From Selaginella moellendorffii (Eukaryota; Streptophyta; Lycopodiopsida; Selaginellales; Selaginellaceae), in assembly GCF_000143415.4 (NCBI RefSeq), contig NW_003314282.1:1073374-1137373 (forward strand): DNA of 64,000 bases. Reading direction: 5' to 3'. Positions 52,855 through 63,608 of this stretch are shown here, piece after piece. The notes under the pieces are model-generated. The model worked only from the letters and a program-made list of their open reading frames with translations. It was not told where the DNA came from and searched no databases. The translations under genes and the position numbers were made by a program. Every line of letters begins with the position of its first letter. Position 1 is the first letter of the stretch.

Positions 52855-53420
52855 ATTAGTGATTTACTATAGGATAATCATGAAGTGAAACTTATCTATA
52901 TGCCATGTGTCACATGCTACATATCCAAGGAGAGTGGAGTGGAACTTAAATTTTAAAGCTTTGGGCCATTGAATGAAGGAATGGAACCAAACTCCTAAGT
53001 ATGGAATTAAGGAGTGAAAGTACTAGAGTATGGAGCAACTCTTGCATGTATAGTCCAAGAAGCGAAAAGACAGAAATACAGAGTGACTTAGAATAGTTTT
53101 AAAGCATCCAACATCTAAATGTCAAGATCAGCACATAAAATTGAGTTAAACAGAATTTAATATTATTTTAGCATACCAGTGGTCTAATATGAAGATATAA
53201 ATATGGACTGGTGTTAGATTCTGAATTTGGACATAGGATGAACACCATTATATTCAAGACAATCTCTACATTCTATAAATATCCTAACATAAAAGGCATG
53301 ATAGCAAGGGTGTTTTGTAGACATAGTAAATTATCATTTAACGAATATTAACGGACTAATTTCAATATTGTGGGGGTTCTTAACATAGTTTCTCATCATC
53401 GTATCAAGTATGCTTAATTA
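52855..53420 (+). repeat. Repeat family B, plus-strand copy
   Basis: Aligns with the reverse complement of 16390-16880 in its first part and with 15640-15850 (plus) in its last part. This shows that the pieces around the N gap are rearranged parts of one element of at least 550 bp. No coding capacity. Confidence 0.75.
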
Positions 53421-53879
53421 ATAACAACTTAGGATTTCCTTCCTTAGTGTCATTCCAGTCTAAGTGCACATATTGCCTTGGACTCCCTTTATATAAGGCT
53501 CATTTAGCTTCTGAAAGTTATTGTACATAAAGGAGGGGAGAATGATATAAACCACAAAAATATTTTAAAAATATTCTATACCCTATGGGATTTAACACCT
53601 TTATATGCCACATAGACTCTCATGTTATAGAGAATGTATATCTCTAACAATCCCTTCCTCCCATATCTCAAGTTTATTGGCATACATGTGATTTAAAGAG
53701 GCAATCAATCTTATGAAGAGAAAATGCCATATGTGACAACCAAAGCATTGTAAGCCCAGCCATGGGTGTCATAGAAAGCTGGTCCAAAGATCAATGAAAC
53801 AACACATGCAATGACATAAAAAATGGGTTTAGCAATCAGCCTCATGAATTTCGGTAGCAACTCCCTAGTGGCGATGAGC

Positions 53880-54230
53880 TGAGCAAGAGATGCTGTATAC
53901 TAGAGCCGCCAAGGTCACGCTCCAGCCACAGAAAGCCGACCACTCCACCATGCTGAAGATCCACTTTTCAGTGGTTTGAGAAAGCTGAATAATGCTGAGC
54001 ACAATATCGCGAGGCATCCTGGTGGCGGAGCTGGAGCTTGGCCCGCTGAAGCTGGTGGTGGAGGAGGATACTTGAAAGTGATGAAGAGAACCGGGATGCT
54101 CACTAAGAAAGACGCGACACTAGAGCCGATCCCGATCCAAAACCCGCTTGCCGTTGGCCATGCTGATGCCGATGCCAGACTTGCCGCAGAGAGATTCTGC
54201 TCGAAGATAAATCTGCGCTGCAGGAGCATT
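53880..54230 (-). pseudogene. Fragment of a multi-pass membrane protein gene
   Basis: Minus-strand reading gives two hydrophobic segments, FWIGIGSSVASFLVSIPVLF and, in another frame, SAFCGWSVTLAALVYSISCS, joined by a Pro/Ala-rich linker. The frame change between them could be an intron or a frameshift. Unit 4 of the duplication starts at its right edge. No family is recognised. Confidence 0.35.
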
Positions 54231-54509
54231 GAATTACAGGAGGCAACCACACCAATTTAGGCCACCACCCTACAGCAAAATTTCACAGACAACAGAGAAA
54301 TCATCTGTAATTGATTTTCAAAATAGAAAGAATATTCACATTGTTATGCTTTGAAGTCAACACGAGGGCCGGCCAAGACTATCAAACTCGAAAGCATGGC
54401 ACTCAATAGCACGGGCGTTTCTGTTGCGTGAAGGAGACCACGATATTGCTCAAAAGTGGTGGGACTTGTTCATCGTGTTGGTGTTAGCATCTCTTTCGTG
54501 CTTTAGTAA

Positions 54510-54975
54510 ATGTCAAGGACGTCCGTCAAACCTCTTGCAGGCAGGGGTCCTCCCCACTTGTAGTGGGTGGCGGTCATAGTTGCTGCTGTTCTTCTTGGTG
54601 CTGGACCAAGTTGGCTGTCTGGGAAAGTGTAGGGCTTGGGGACTTTGGTGGTGCTCTGGAGGGTCTTGCAATATTCCGTTTGGTTGGCATTTCACGATCA
54701 CTGTCCTCCACCTTCCATTGGGGATGTTGTGGCGTGGATATGTGGGAGAGTTCTGGTGACGGAATCCTTACCATATCTGTTGTTGCGCTTCTTGATGATG
54801 GATTTGGTTCCTTCTTGGCGCGGGATGGTGTGGTCGCCCCCTCACGGATGTTGTTTCCCTTGTCTCTCGGACTCTCGGAGAGTGCATGCGCTCTAGCCTT
54901 GAGCCGGCAAAAGATCAAGTACGAGATTCCTGGAGGTACAAGCTTTGTTCGAGAATCATGGTTTTCTTTCCTGCC
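54510..54975. other. Unrelated insert replacing the plastid gene in unit 4
   Basis: No counterpart in the other units. The minus strand is open for 114 codons (54574-54918) with a Ser/Pro/Arg-rich, disordered composition (PSRAKKEPNPSSRSAT), not recognised. It could be a fragment of a retroelement gag or of a host gene. Confidence 0.5.
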
Positions 54976-54984
54976 ACTGGTCCA

Positions 54985-55657
54985 ATATCTTTGAGCCTGC
55001 GGAGAACAGATATTTTAATTAGCATAAAGGATAAGAAAAGAGCGAAAAAGATCAGAGCCATCATGCGAATGAGCAAGAGGTTTAAGGTTTGCGCTCCGTG
55101 ATCTGCACAGTAGAAACCTTGTTTGCATCTCAAGCATGCCGGCGTCTCCCTGGGTAAAGTTTTGCTTGGCTTGGGAGCTGGCTTTGGTTTCTCTGATGTG
55201 TGCTTTCCGTGCGTACAGCTGATGGAGGAAGGAGAAAATGTAACCTCCAAAATGAAAGGACCAAAAACAACGAACGAAAAAATGACCGCAGCAGAAATAA
55301 AAGAAAAGAAGAGAAAAACAAACACAAAAAGAAGAAGGAAGAAGGAGGAGAAGGAAGTAGACGTACCCTGGAATGCTTAAGAACAAGCTAAAATCGTGAC
55401 TCTGCTGTTTGCAGGAGCTCCATTGTTTCCCACCGTCGTGAAACAGGGGCTGAAATCAGAAGAAATCAAGCACGGATTGACAGCTCGAAAAACTCCAGGT
55501 CCAGTTCCAATTCCATGCACAAGATAGAATTGGAGGCAAAAATCTGTGAAAACGCGGGAAAGAACCACAAAATTACGGCGGGATGGTAGCAGCAAGCGTT
55601 TTCATCGTCGTTTTGATCGGGAGAGAAGAGCTTCGCATCCAATCCGCTGGCATTGGC
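54985..55657 (-). pseudogene. RAR1 pseudogene, unit 4
   Basis: Keeps exon 3 (CLRCKQGFYCADHG), most of exon 2 (LFHDGGKQWSSC type, with the CC pair changed to SC) and part of exon 1. Exon 1 lacks the start codon and has a one-base loss shifting the frame after CQRIGC. Exon 4 is cut after its first bases and exon 5 is absent. Damage differs from unit 2, so the losses were independent. Confidence 0.88.
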
Positions 55658-55736
55658 TAAACATAATTTCAATTATTAAAAAACTTGTGTTTAGCTTTGC
55701 GATTGGTGGTTAAACTTACACACTCTACCAGCAAAG

Positions 55737-55817
55737 GTTGACATGGCCGAGTTGGTCTAAGGCGCCAGATTAAGGTTCTGGTCCGAAAGGGCGTGGGTTC
55801 GAATCCCACTGTCAACA
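55737..55817 (+). tRNA. tRNA-Leu (anticodon AAG), intact
   Basis: An 81-nt cloverleaf: the acceptor stem GTTGACA pairs with TGTCAAC, the anticodon stem CCAGA with TCTGG around the loop TTAAGGT (anticodon AAG), with a long variable arm as in class II tRNAs and a T arm GTGGGTTCGAATCCCAC. Discriminator base A. It is the only intact copy; units 1 and 2 hold eroded versions. It lies between the divergent RAR1 remnant and the ferredoxin-like gene. Confidence 0.97.
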
Positions 55818-55844
55818 GATAAATTTTCTCCTTTTTGCTCTTCT

Positions 55845-56564
55845 ATGGCTGTCTCACCCGCATTCTCCATATGCCAATGCGAGTTTTCAAGTCCTTTGCG
55901 ATTCATTCCAAGGAAGAAAGCCAGGCCATTGTTCTCAAATCTACAAGATGGTAGTGAGCAGCCAAGCAGCGAGCCAGCAGCGATAGAGCTCGAATTTTTG
56001 GGGGTAAAAAAGCATCCAAACTTCAGCAATTTCCAAGGTTTTTTTCTGTGTGTGTGTGCTGTGCAGCCCGATGGCAAAGGGGATGTGTTGAAAACGAGTG
56101 TCAAGAGCGGCGAGAAGGTGCTCAGGAATGTGATGCGCGAGAACAAGCTCGAGCTCTACGGATTGTACGTAAGTTTCTGAACAAAGTCAAGGGTTAAATT
56201 TGATTTTTTTCTTTTTCTTACTGAAGGGCAAGCTGATGAACTGTGGAGGGGGTGGCAGCTGTGGAACTTGTATTGTGGAGATTTTAGAGGGACAAGAGCT
56301 GCTAAGTCAGCCAACCAGTGCTGAAAAGAAGCATCTCAAACAGGTAAAAGAGAATGTCAAACCAAACAACTTGAGCAATTTCTTACTTTGAAACTTTCAG
56401 AAGCCTGGTACTTGGAGGCTGGCTTGCCAAACAATTGTTGGAGATAAGTCTAATGCTGGCAAGGTAAGGAAAGTAAATTACTTGCCAAGGCAATTTGATC
56501 TCTTGTTTTTCATTTTTTTTTTCTGCAGGTGGTTGTTCAGAGATTACCACAGAAGAAGAAATAG
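55845..56564 (+). CDS. Chloroplast ferredoxin-like subunit, PnsB3 (NDF4)-like, intact
   Basis: Exons 55845-56003, 56067-56168, 56227-56343, 56401-56463 and 56529-56564 have GT-AG borders, all in phase 0, and give 158 residues. Residues 1-35 resemble a transit peptide. The core has PDGKGDV, ENKLELYGLY, the cysteine cluster MNCGGGGSCGTCIVEI (residues 91-106) and RLACQTIVG (131-139), the four-Cys pattern of plant-type [2Fe-2S] ferredoxins. It ends VVVQRLPQKKK. The WRLACQT and VVVQRLP blocks fit PnsB3, a ferredoxin-like part of subcomplex B of the chloroplast NDH complex, better than soluble ferredoxin. It is the only unit in which this gene is open. Confidence 0.85.
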
Positions 56565-56677
56565 ATTCCAAAAGTTTCTTTCTATACCTGCACATAAATT
56601 TCCAATTTGTTTTTCAAAAGTTCTCTCTTTGTATTTGGTAGCAGCAGAAGTGAAACGTTTTCCTTCCAGTGAGCTCG

Positions 56678-57700
56678 TTACAACAGCTCTGTGATCTGCA
56701 AGCCAGTAGTGTGAAGATCAAAGATGAAGTTTGAGAGAAGAAACGTACGTTAATCGGCATTTCGTTGATGATCACGACGCAGCCTTCCTCGATGCTGCGA
56801 AGTGTGGATACTTCGCCACCAACAACGATGTTAAGCACGACACCATCTGGAAAGAAGAGAACAATAATCTATCACAAGAGATAAACACAGAACTACCACT
56901 TACTGGTGCTCGGTTCATTCGTAGAACTCTTTGTGACGCTTTGTGTCCCTCCGGAGGGGCTCAAACAAGCACCGAGACGCCTCAAGTACGCTTCCTAGAG
57001 AAGCAAACGAAAACAAAGAATGAAATCCCGGGGAGAACGAAAGAAATGCGAAGCTATCAGAAGAAAGCTCGCCTTTTTCACGGGAAGATCGTAGTTGACA
57101 AGCGCTCTTGCGAGAAGGGAATGCTCTCCAAAAGTGCTGGAAGGCAGGCAAGCGTCGGTGACAAGGAGGAGGAAGAGCTTTGGAGGCATGGTGGAATCAC
57201 CCTCCATCGTTACTTCACTCTTCCTCCATTCTGCCATGGCACGCCGGAACTCTTCGATCGTTGTCGCTCGTTCGTGCTCGCATAGATCACTGTGCTGCGT
57301 CTCACAAATCGTTTAGTCTCGAAGGAAAAGAGCTGGCAAGAAACGAAAAAGAAGAAAGCTTTTCTTACGAGGAATTTTACGTGGAAGTGTGGACACGACG
57401 CAGCGGCGGCGAAGACTGCGTCGAGGCTGTCGCGCGCGTTGCAGCAAATAACCAGAGGAACTCCCGATCGCTTCCAGAAGTGCTCAAGCAAATCGAAGAA
57501 AGTTCTCTAGAAAGGAAAACGAAGAACACATGTAAAACGAGAGAGCCAGAGACTATCTTCACCATTTTAAATTCTTGCCGATCGACCGCGATGTAGAAAT
57601 GCCGCGGCGAATCTCCATCGCGCTGCCTAGTCGGAGTAGAAGCGATCGGAAATAGCAGGAAAGAGAATTCCTACCTGGGAGTCACGGATGCCTCGCTCAT
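56678..57700 (-). CDS. DEAD-box helicase C-lobe-like protein, 7 exons
   Basis: Exons (minus) 57675-57700, 57563-57626, 57381-57506, 57073-57294, 56904-56994, 56749-56846 and 56678-56695 join to 214 residues. The chain reads RHFYIAVDRQEFKM, PLVICCNARDSLDAVF, LLLVTDACLP with ARALVNYDLPVKK, EAYLRRLGACL and LNIVVGGEVSTLRSIEE, the order of a RecA2 helicase lobe with its VTD...INYDLP motif. The N-terminal ATP-binding lobe is absent and the arginine-finger motif is degenerate, so activity as a helicase is doubtful. A plant-specific DEAD-like family of this size exists as I recall. Exon 4 appears to use a GC donor (AAG|GCGAGC). The start codon is 28 bp from that of the divergent neighbour. Confidence 0.78.
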
Positions 57701-57728
57701 AGCTACCGCGCATAAACCCTAAAATCTC
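57701..57728. promoter_or_regulatory. 28-bp divergent start region with telo-box
   Basis: Only 28 bases separate the two start codons. They contain AAACCCTAAA, the telo-box motif found near starts of plant housekeeping and translation genes. The transcripts must start inside each other's transcribed region, or each gene uses signals within the other's first exon. Confidence 0.7.
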
Positions 57729-58321
57729 ATGGCTATGGCGTCCATTGCCAGATTATCCGCGGCTCCTCCAGCGGCACGCCCGATCGGCGCCAAGACCCCG
57801 CGGTGCTTCTTCTCTTCGCAATGCAGGATCGATCGCAGCAGGAGGAATCGCGGCACGATTGCGAGAGCGTTCTCGGACGATTCGAGGCGAGATGGAGAGA
57901 AGAATGCGGGCAAGAAAGGCGGCCAGGAAGAAGGAGAAGAAGAAGGAGAAGAGGGCGTGGAAGATCTGATGCTACCGGTGGAATGGTCGACGGCGTCGGC
58001 AGCAGCAGAGGTGTGTGCTATCGATCAATCCATCGATCGTGACGAAAATCTTGGAAAATCTCGCAGGAATCGCAGTGGCTGAGGGAGAATCTCCATGCCT
58101 GGCTCGACAACGAGTACTGCCCGGAGCCCGCCAACGCCGAGATCAGCGATCGATGCGCCACTGTCTACTACCGCTGCCTGATCGAGAAGGAGCTCGATGC
58201 TGGCAACATCCTCATGCGAATCGTGGAGAATTTGGAGAGCTTCTCCTTCAAAGAGAGCTTCCATGGCGCGTTCTCCTCCGCGAACGCGGCCATTCAGCTC
58301 ATTCTCACGAGAGTGAAGTAA
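57729..58321 (+). CDS. Plastid-targeted conserved protein of unknown function, 2 exons
   Basis: Exons 57729-58010 and 58067-58321 join in phase 0 to 178 residues. Residues 1-55 are Ala/Arg/Ser-rich and basic (a transit peptide), then comes an acidic Glu/Gly run (EEGEEEGEEGVEDL, about 68-81), and then a folded helical domain: WLRENLHAWLDNEYCPEPAN, VYYRCLIEKELDAGNIL and FHGAFSSANAAIQLI. The C-terminal pattern recalls an uncharacterised green-plant chloroplast family; no function is known to me. An alternative start two codons on (MASIARL) cannot be excluded. It shares its start region with the helicase-like gene. Confidence 0.8.
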
Positions 58322-58589
58322 AGAGAGGTATTAAAGCTTAACTAAAATGTTTTGTTTAAGCTAAAATCGTGTCGACGGCCAGGATGGAGGCAATCGGACG
58401 GACACCAATGCCCACGATAAGAACACGACTAAGTCACGAAGCTTACATTATGGTAAGCTACTGGGGACTGGATCGCGTCAATAGGTACTAACAAGAGGAG
58501 AATTCAGAAGAAGAAGACGAAGAAGACGAACAGGGGAGCTCCTCCAATTCACTCTTAATTTTCCAATGTGTCGATAGCGAGCGACAAAG

Positions 58590-61500
58590 ATGAAAGAGGG
58601 TCTGGCAATTCTCCTCTGCATCGCGTTTATTCTTCGTCAGATTTCTTCGCAGACTCCAGGGCCAGGTACATCCCTCTATCATTTTCGCGGAATTAAATGC
58701 CACTCATCTCATTTTCTGTTCTTTTCTTTCTTTTGCACCAGATTTTCTGAGCTTGTCATGTGGATCGTCGAGCAATTTCACAGATAAAACCACTGGGCTT
58801 ATTTGGATTCCAGATGCGAGTTTTGTGAACAACGTAGGCATCACGTCGAGCATCCAAGGTAATTCTGTGAGATACTTCCCATTCTCCAAGACCACGCGCA
58901 ACTTCAATTGCTACGACATCGGTCACCAAGCCGGCTTGCATCTCACGAGAGCAACTTTTAGATATGGAAACTACGACACGCGCAGAAGGCCTCCCTCGTT
59001 CCAGTTTGTTATGAACCAGACTGTGGTGTCAACGGTGGACCTTTCGTCCAGGGACCCTTGGATTGAGGAACTTGTGTGGACTTCTTCCACTGCCGGCGCT
59101 ACAGCCTTCTGTTTGCTCGCGACTTCAGAAGGTGGTGTTCCAGTTATCTCGTCTTTAGAACTTCGGCCGCTCGAAGAAAATGCTTATGACGCAGCTACAT
59201 CGAGACTAGACCGTGGCGCAATGCTGCAAATGATCTACAGGATCAACTGTGGTGAAACGACGAAGACACTCAGGTAGCTTGCATTGCATATGTCCTCGCA
59301 CGTCCTCTCATCTAAATGCTTTTCGTGTGCCAGATATCCAGATGATCAACAGGATCGCATATGGGATATTGATACCAACTATTTTCCTACAGACTCAACA
59401 GCTTCAATCTATAATGGTTCCATAAACTCAAGTGCACCAGCAGCACCCCAATCGATTCTCCAGACATCTAGAGTGGGTTCAGGAAATTCTCTCAGCTACC
59501 TTCTCGCTGTCGCTGATAGGAAAATGACGCAAAGCTATTTTATCGTCGCACACTTTGCAATGCTGACCAACACCACCAGTCAAACGTCCTTCGACATTCT
59601 GCTAAATGGGAACTCGAGCAAGTCAAGCTTTCTTCTCCCCGGTAGCTTTCAGGGGACTTCGTATTCCTTTACTGGGAATTCGACCACCTCGCGATCGGCC
59701 GAGTCAACACTCAACATTACTTTACAAGGCATTGCTGGTTCGCCAGAGATAAACGCATTGGAAGTTTACCGTCCAGTTACTGTTGTTCCTCCGACAACGA
59801 GTGCTGATGGTATGCTTTTCTTTCAGAACTTCTGATGCAAAAAGTGCTTACTATTTCGACATGCAGTCACATCTCTAAGCTCCATTTGTTCATATTACAC
59901 GATAACGCTGGGCGACCACGATCCTTGCTTACCAGTCCCATGGAACGGAGTGAAGTGCTCATCTGTACAATCTCCTCAAGTGGAATTTTTGTAAGTGACA
60001 TTGATCTTTTTCTTTTTGTTGTTAATAAGAGCAATGGTTTCATTTTCCCCATAGGGATCTTTCTGGCAAGGGGTTGAAGGGTTCCTTGTATCCTCAAGTG
60101 GGGGACCTTTCCAAGCTAACATATCTGTGAGTATGCAAAAGCTTTTTTGTGGTTCAACCAACGCATACATTTCCTTTTGGACAGAAACATTTCAAACAAT
60201 CAACTTTCTGGAATTATTCCCGTCAATCAGTGGGATTTGTCAGCGCTTGAAACTTTGTAAGATGCTATTTATCGTTATTTTCTCTCTATGCTATTGTTGT
60301 TTAAGCTGTTGAAGTTGACAGGGATCTGAGCTACAACCAGCTGTCCGGGGCACTCTCTTTTGATTCACGTTCATTACAGAACTTAAAGCTGCTGTAAGTC
60401 CCGTTTTTTCTAAAGCTGATTTAAAGTGTGTTTACTGTGTTGATATAGGAACTTGCAAAATAACAGCTTAAGCGGTGAGCTTGATTCCTTGGTGAATTTA
60501 CCGAATCTACAATCAGTGTGAGAGCCAGACTTTCTTTACAAGAGAAAAGATAATTACTTATCTTACAGGAATGTTGCAAACAACAATTTCTCGGGACAGA
60601 TTCCAGCTGCGCTCGTGGGAAAACTTCAGTAAGTTCTTCTCCGGTCAGACAGGAAGTAACGTTTTCTTTCGCAGGTTTACCGGAAATCCTTGTCTTGGCT
60701 CTGCAGACTGCTCTCAAGCTGCAGCAGTGCCTCCGGCCCCAGGTCCGGAAACAGGCATTGTTGTGGATCTCAAGAGCAAGAGCCAAACGAAAAAAGTTGT
60801 TGGTATCGCGACTGGTAGCGCTATAGCTGCTGTTTTGGTTCTTGCTCTTGGTTTCCTTCTGTTACGAAGAAACCGGAGCAAGGAAAAATCATTTGAAAGA
60901 GGTACATTTATTTTGGTGATGTTTTCGCTTCCGATGACGATTTCTTCTTTAGAAATAAGGGCGGGTTCAAGAGATCTCATTGGATGCAAAGAGTTCTCGT
61001 ACAGAGAGCTCAGCACTGCAACAAACGGCTTCAAGACCGAGCTCGGGAAAGGAAGCTTTGGTCCGGTTTATCATGGGAGACTTGCAAACGGTCAGGAAGT
61101 CGCCATCAAAGTCCGATCAGATGCGTCTCAGCTTGGAGCCGACTCGTTTATCAATGAGGTTCGTTCTTAGAAGAAACAAAAACCATCAAGCTGGTTTTTG
61201 GCTTTCAGGTGAGCCTACTATCTCGTGTACACCATCAAAATCTCGTGGAACTGGTAGGCTTCTGCCAAAAGTCAAAGAAGCAACTTCTTGTATACGAGTT
61301 TATGGGAGGAGGGACGTTAATGGAGCACCTCTATGGTAAGCACGAAACAAACTGCATTGTGCTAAAAGAAAGTTCTTTCTCTCAGGCTCAAAGTCTCCAT
61401 TAGATTGGAAAGCACGGGTAAAGATAGCCGTGGGTGCTGCGACAGGTAACTCAACACTTTGATTACGTTTCTCTTGTTGACCAAACTTGAATCATGATCT

Positions 61501-62149
61501 TTTCAGCACTGGATTACCTTCACAATGGGAGCGACTCCAAGATCATTCACAGGGACGTGAAGAGCACCAATATCCTTCTCGACTCGGGGATGAATGCCAA
61601 GGTAGCAGACTTTGGGCTCTCCAAGCACGTCACTAGGATTGATGCGACGCACGTCACAACTCTGGTAAAAGGCACGGTTGGATATCTCGATCCAGAGTAA
61701 GAAAGAGTTGTTTTAAAGTTCGAGCGGTTCACAGTAGTTGTCTTTCGCTGTTTCAGATACTATGCCTCAAACCAGCTTACCGAAAAGAGTGATGTTTATA
61801 GCTTTGGGGTGGTGCTTTTGGAGCTCATTTGTGGAAGAGAGCCACTCAGTGACCGCGTTCCTGCCGATCAATACAGCATCATCACTTGGGTATGAAAGTT
61901 TTCCCTTCGCACAATGCACGATTCCCTCTGATACTTCTTTCGTGCTCGCAGGCAAGACCATATCTCCTGAGTGGATCTTACAACGAAGTCGTGGATAGAA
62001 ACATCGCAGGGCGATTTAGCATTGGAAGCATGGCAATCTTCGCGAATGTGGCAGCAAAATCGGTGGCAAGAGACCCAAACGAGCGACCCAAAATGAGCCA
62101 AGTGTTGCGAGACCTCAAGGAAGCCCAAGCATTCGAAACTGCCATGTAA
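58590..62149 (+). CDS. Malectin-like LRR receptor kinase (LRR-I type), 16 exons
   Basis: Exons 58590-58665, 58742-59273, 59334-59809, 59867-59990, 60055-60126, 60185-60256, 60322-60393, 60449-60517, 60569-60628, 60675-60901, 60953-61158, 61209-61335, 61386-61445, 61507-61696, 61757-61889 and 61952-62149 give 897 residues. There is a signal peptide (1-22), a malectin-like ectodomain (about 25-360), a WNGVKC cap, about five LRRs each on its own 60-72 bp exon, a membrane helix (near 550-572), then a kinase with [18 protein letters not shown] (RD type), DFGLSKH and [11 protein letters not shown]. It ends in a C-terminal lobe with [11 protein letters not shown]. All catalytic motifs are present. 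The layout is that of LRR-I kinases, cell-surface receptors whose ligands are mostly unknown. Confidence 0.92.
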
Positions 62150-62312
62150 TTAAGAAACATATAGTGTTCGTCTCAAACAAACGATCATGCACACGTAATC
62201 CAAGGATCCAAGGCATTTGCGAACAGAGCATAGCTCTGTTTTTAGGGTTCTTGGCAATGTATAGACGTAAAGAGAAGATATTTTGCTCCAGGGCTTTAGG
62301 GTTTAAGCGGCA

Positions 62313-63543
62313 ATGGCTGCGACGGGCGCGCGTCTCCTCGGCGGAAGGATGCTGTGCTCCATTCTCGCCGAGCCTCGAGGCGCTTCCACTCGATGCCTGC
62401 GCTTCCCGCTACCCAGGAATCCTAGCAGCTGCTCTCAGGTGGGTTGTCGATCAGCAATAGACTGAGCGAGGCCTTTTTCTTCTTATTCTTCGCAGGGAAT
62501 GCCGCCATTGCTCGTGAGCCGGAGGTTTGCTTCCATGTGTATGGCGACCGATCGAGTAAGTGCGCAAAATACAATGCAATGCTGGTGGAGTTGAATCGCA
62601 TTCTTGTAGAGTGATACATTCTTGGATTGTCTTGCGCAGTCTACTTGAAGGTCTGAGCAACTAGCTACTCCAGGTTTTGTTGTGTTTCTCCTTCACTTCC
62701 ATTGCTTTCTCCCGTCTCCTTCTCCATTGCTTTCAGAGTATGTTTGTGTGTGTGTTTGTTTCTTCTTTACTTCCATTGTTTCTCCCTTCCTCTCTTTCTC
62801 CACTTCTTTCAGAGTCCTTTGTGTGTGTTTGTGTGTGTGTGTGTTTCTGTTGTTTTCCACTGTCTTCTCACTCGAATTTTTTTTTTCTTTCTAGAACGCT
62901 TGGGAGGAGAGAAACCTCAACGACTGGGCTATCTCGAAGCTAAGGGTATGGTTCTTACGAAACCCACGACAAACGTCTGAGCTTTTTCTTTTGATCAGGA
63001 GCTTTTACTTGCTGCGGAGCCCATCACTTTTGGAGAGGGTTCAGCCTACGTGACTGATGTTTCTCGCTGCACTGGTGATGTAAGCACGAAGATTGGGAAT
63101 CTTACTGTTTCTTCCAACGCTCACTCTCTGTGTCAGGCGGCGATACTCACAGTACGTGGGAAAAGACGAGTGGATTACAGCTTCGACATTCTGCTGGACT
63201 TTCTCGGTATCCTAATCTTTTAAGATGAATGCTGCAGAGACCAACGTAAAACGTTGCGCAGGCAAGATCGAGGTCGGTGAGCCGTTTCAAGTGGAAGGGA
63301 CACTCTCGGTCGATACTTGCTTGGGTGATCTTGACGATCTTCGGGTATGTCTTGTTTCCTCTCAGCACAAAGCTTTGAGCCGAGCGGATGATGCAGATAG
63401 ACGTAGCCTTCACCGAAGTTCCAGAGACGCTGCCCGAGCCAGAACGCGAGCACCTCCGATCCCAGATGAGCCAGTTCCTCCCAAAGATCAGGACGCAGCT
63501 CGAGTGCTTCGAGAAGGAGATCAAAGAGCTCGTCTGCGATTGA
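62313..63543 (+). CDS. Aha1 N-domain-like protein with organelle presequence, 7 exons
   Basis: Exons 62313-62438, 62496-62555, 62895-62945, 62999-63079, 63137-63206, 63262-63344 and 63397-63543 give 205 residues. Residues 1-60 are Arg/Ser/Ala-rich without acids (mitochondrial or plastid presequence). The rest matches the Hsp90 ATPase activator N-domain: NAWEERNLNDWAISKLRELL, GEGSAYVTDVSRCTGDAAIL, RVDYSFDILLDF, KIEVGEPFQVEGTL and a helical end SQMSQFLPKIRTQLECFEKE. The C-terminal domain of full Aha1 is absent. An organellar Hsp90 partner would be a natural target, but this is inferred. It follows the receptor kinase gene by 160 bp on the same strand and converges on the small gene to its right. 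Confidence 0.8.
62735..62870. repeat. Pyrimidine/GT-rich imperfect repeats in intron 2 of the Aha1-like gene
   Basis: TTTCAGAGT.TGTTTGTGTGTGTG recurs at about 62732 and 62808, and TTACTTCCATTG-type blocks near 62692 and 62768. The period is about 76 bp, so the intron grew by tandem duplication. Confidence 0.65.
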
Positions 63544-63608
63544 AAAGGAGGAAAGCAAACGAAGAATCCTACCAAGTTTTCTCATGTCTTTCACACGTTT
63601 TCTTTCGA

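Larger units (their letters stand above)
54216..56640. repeat. Segmental duplication unit 4
   Basis: Starts with a match to the last RAWUL exon (GAATTACAGGAG.CAACCACA) and its 3' flank. It jumps over the plastid gene, then resumes in RAR1 exon 4 and runs through tRNA-Leu and the ferredoxin-like gene. It lies about 5.6 kb to the right of unit 3 and is more diverged, so it is probably the oldest or an independent copy. Confidence 0.88.

Noticed and set aside
62682-62980. Cys/Val/Phe-rich ORFs in intron 2 of the Aha1-like gene
   Set aside because: Translations of GT and CT repeats in all three frames.
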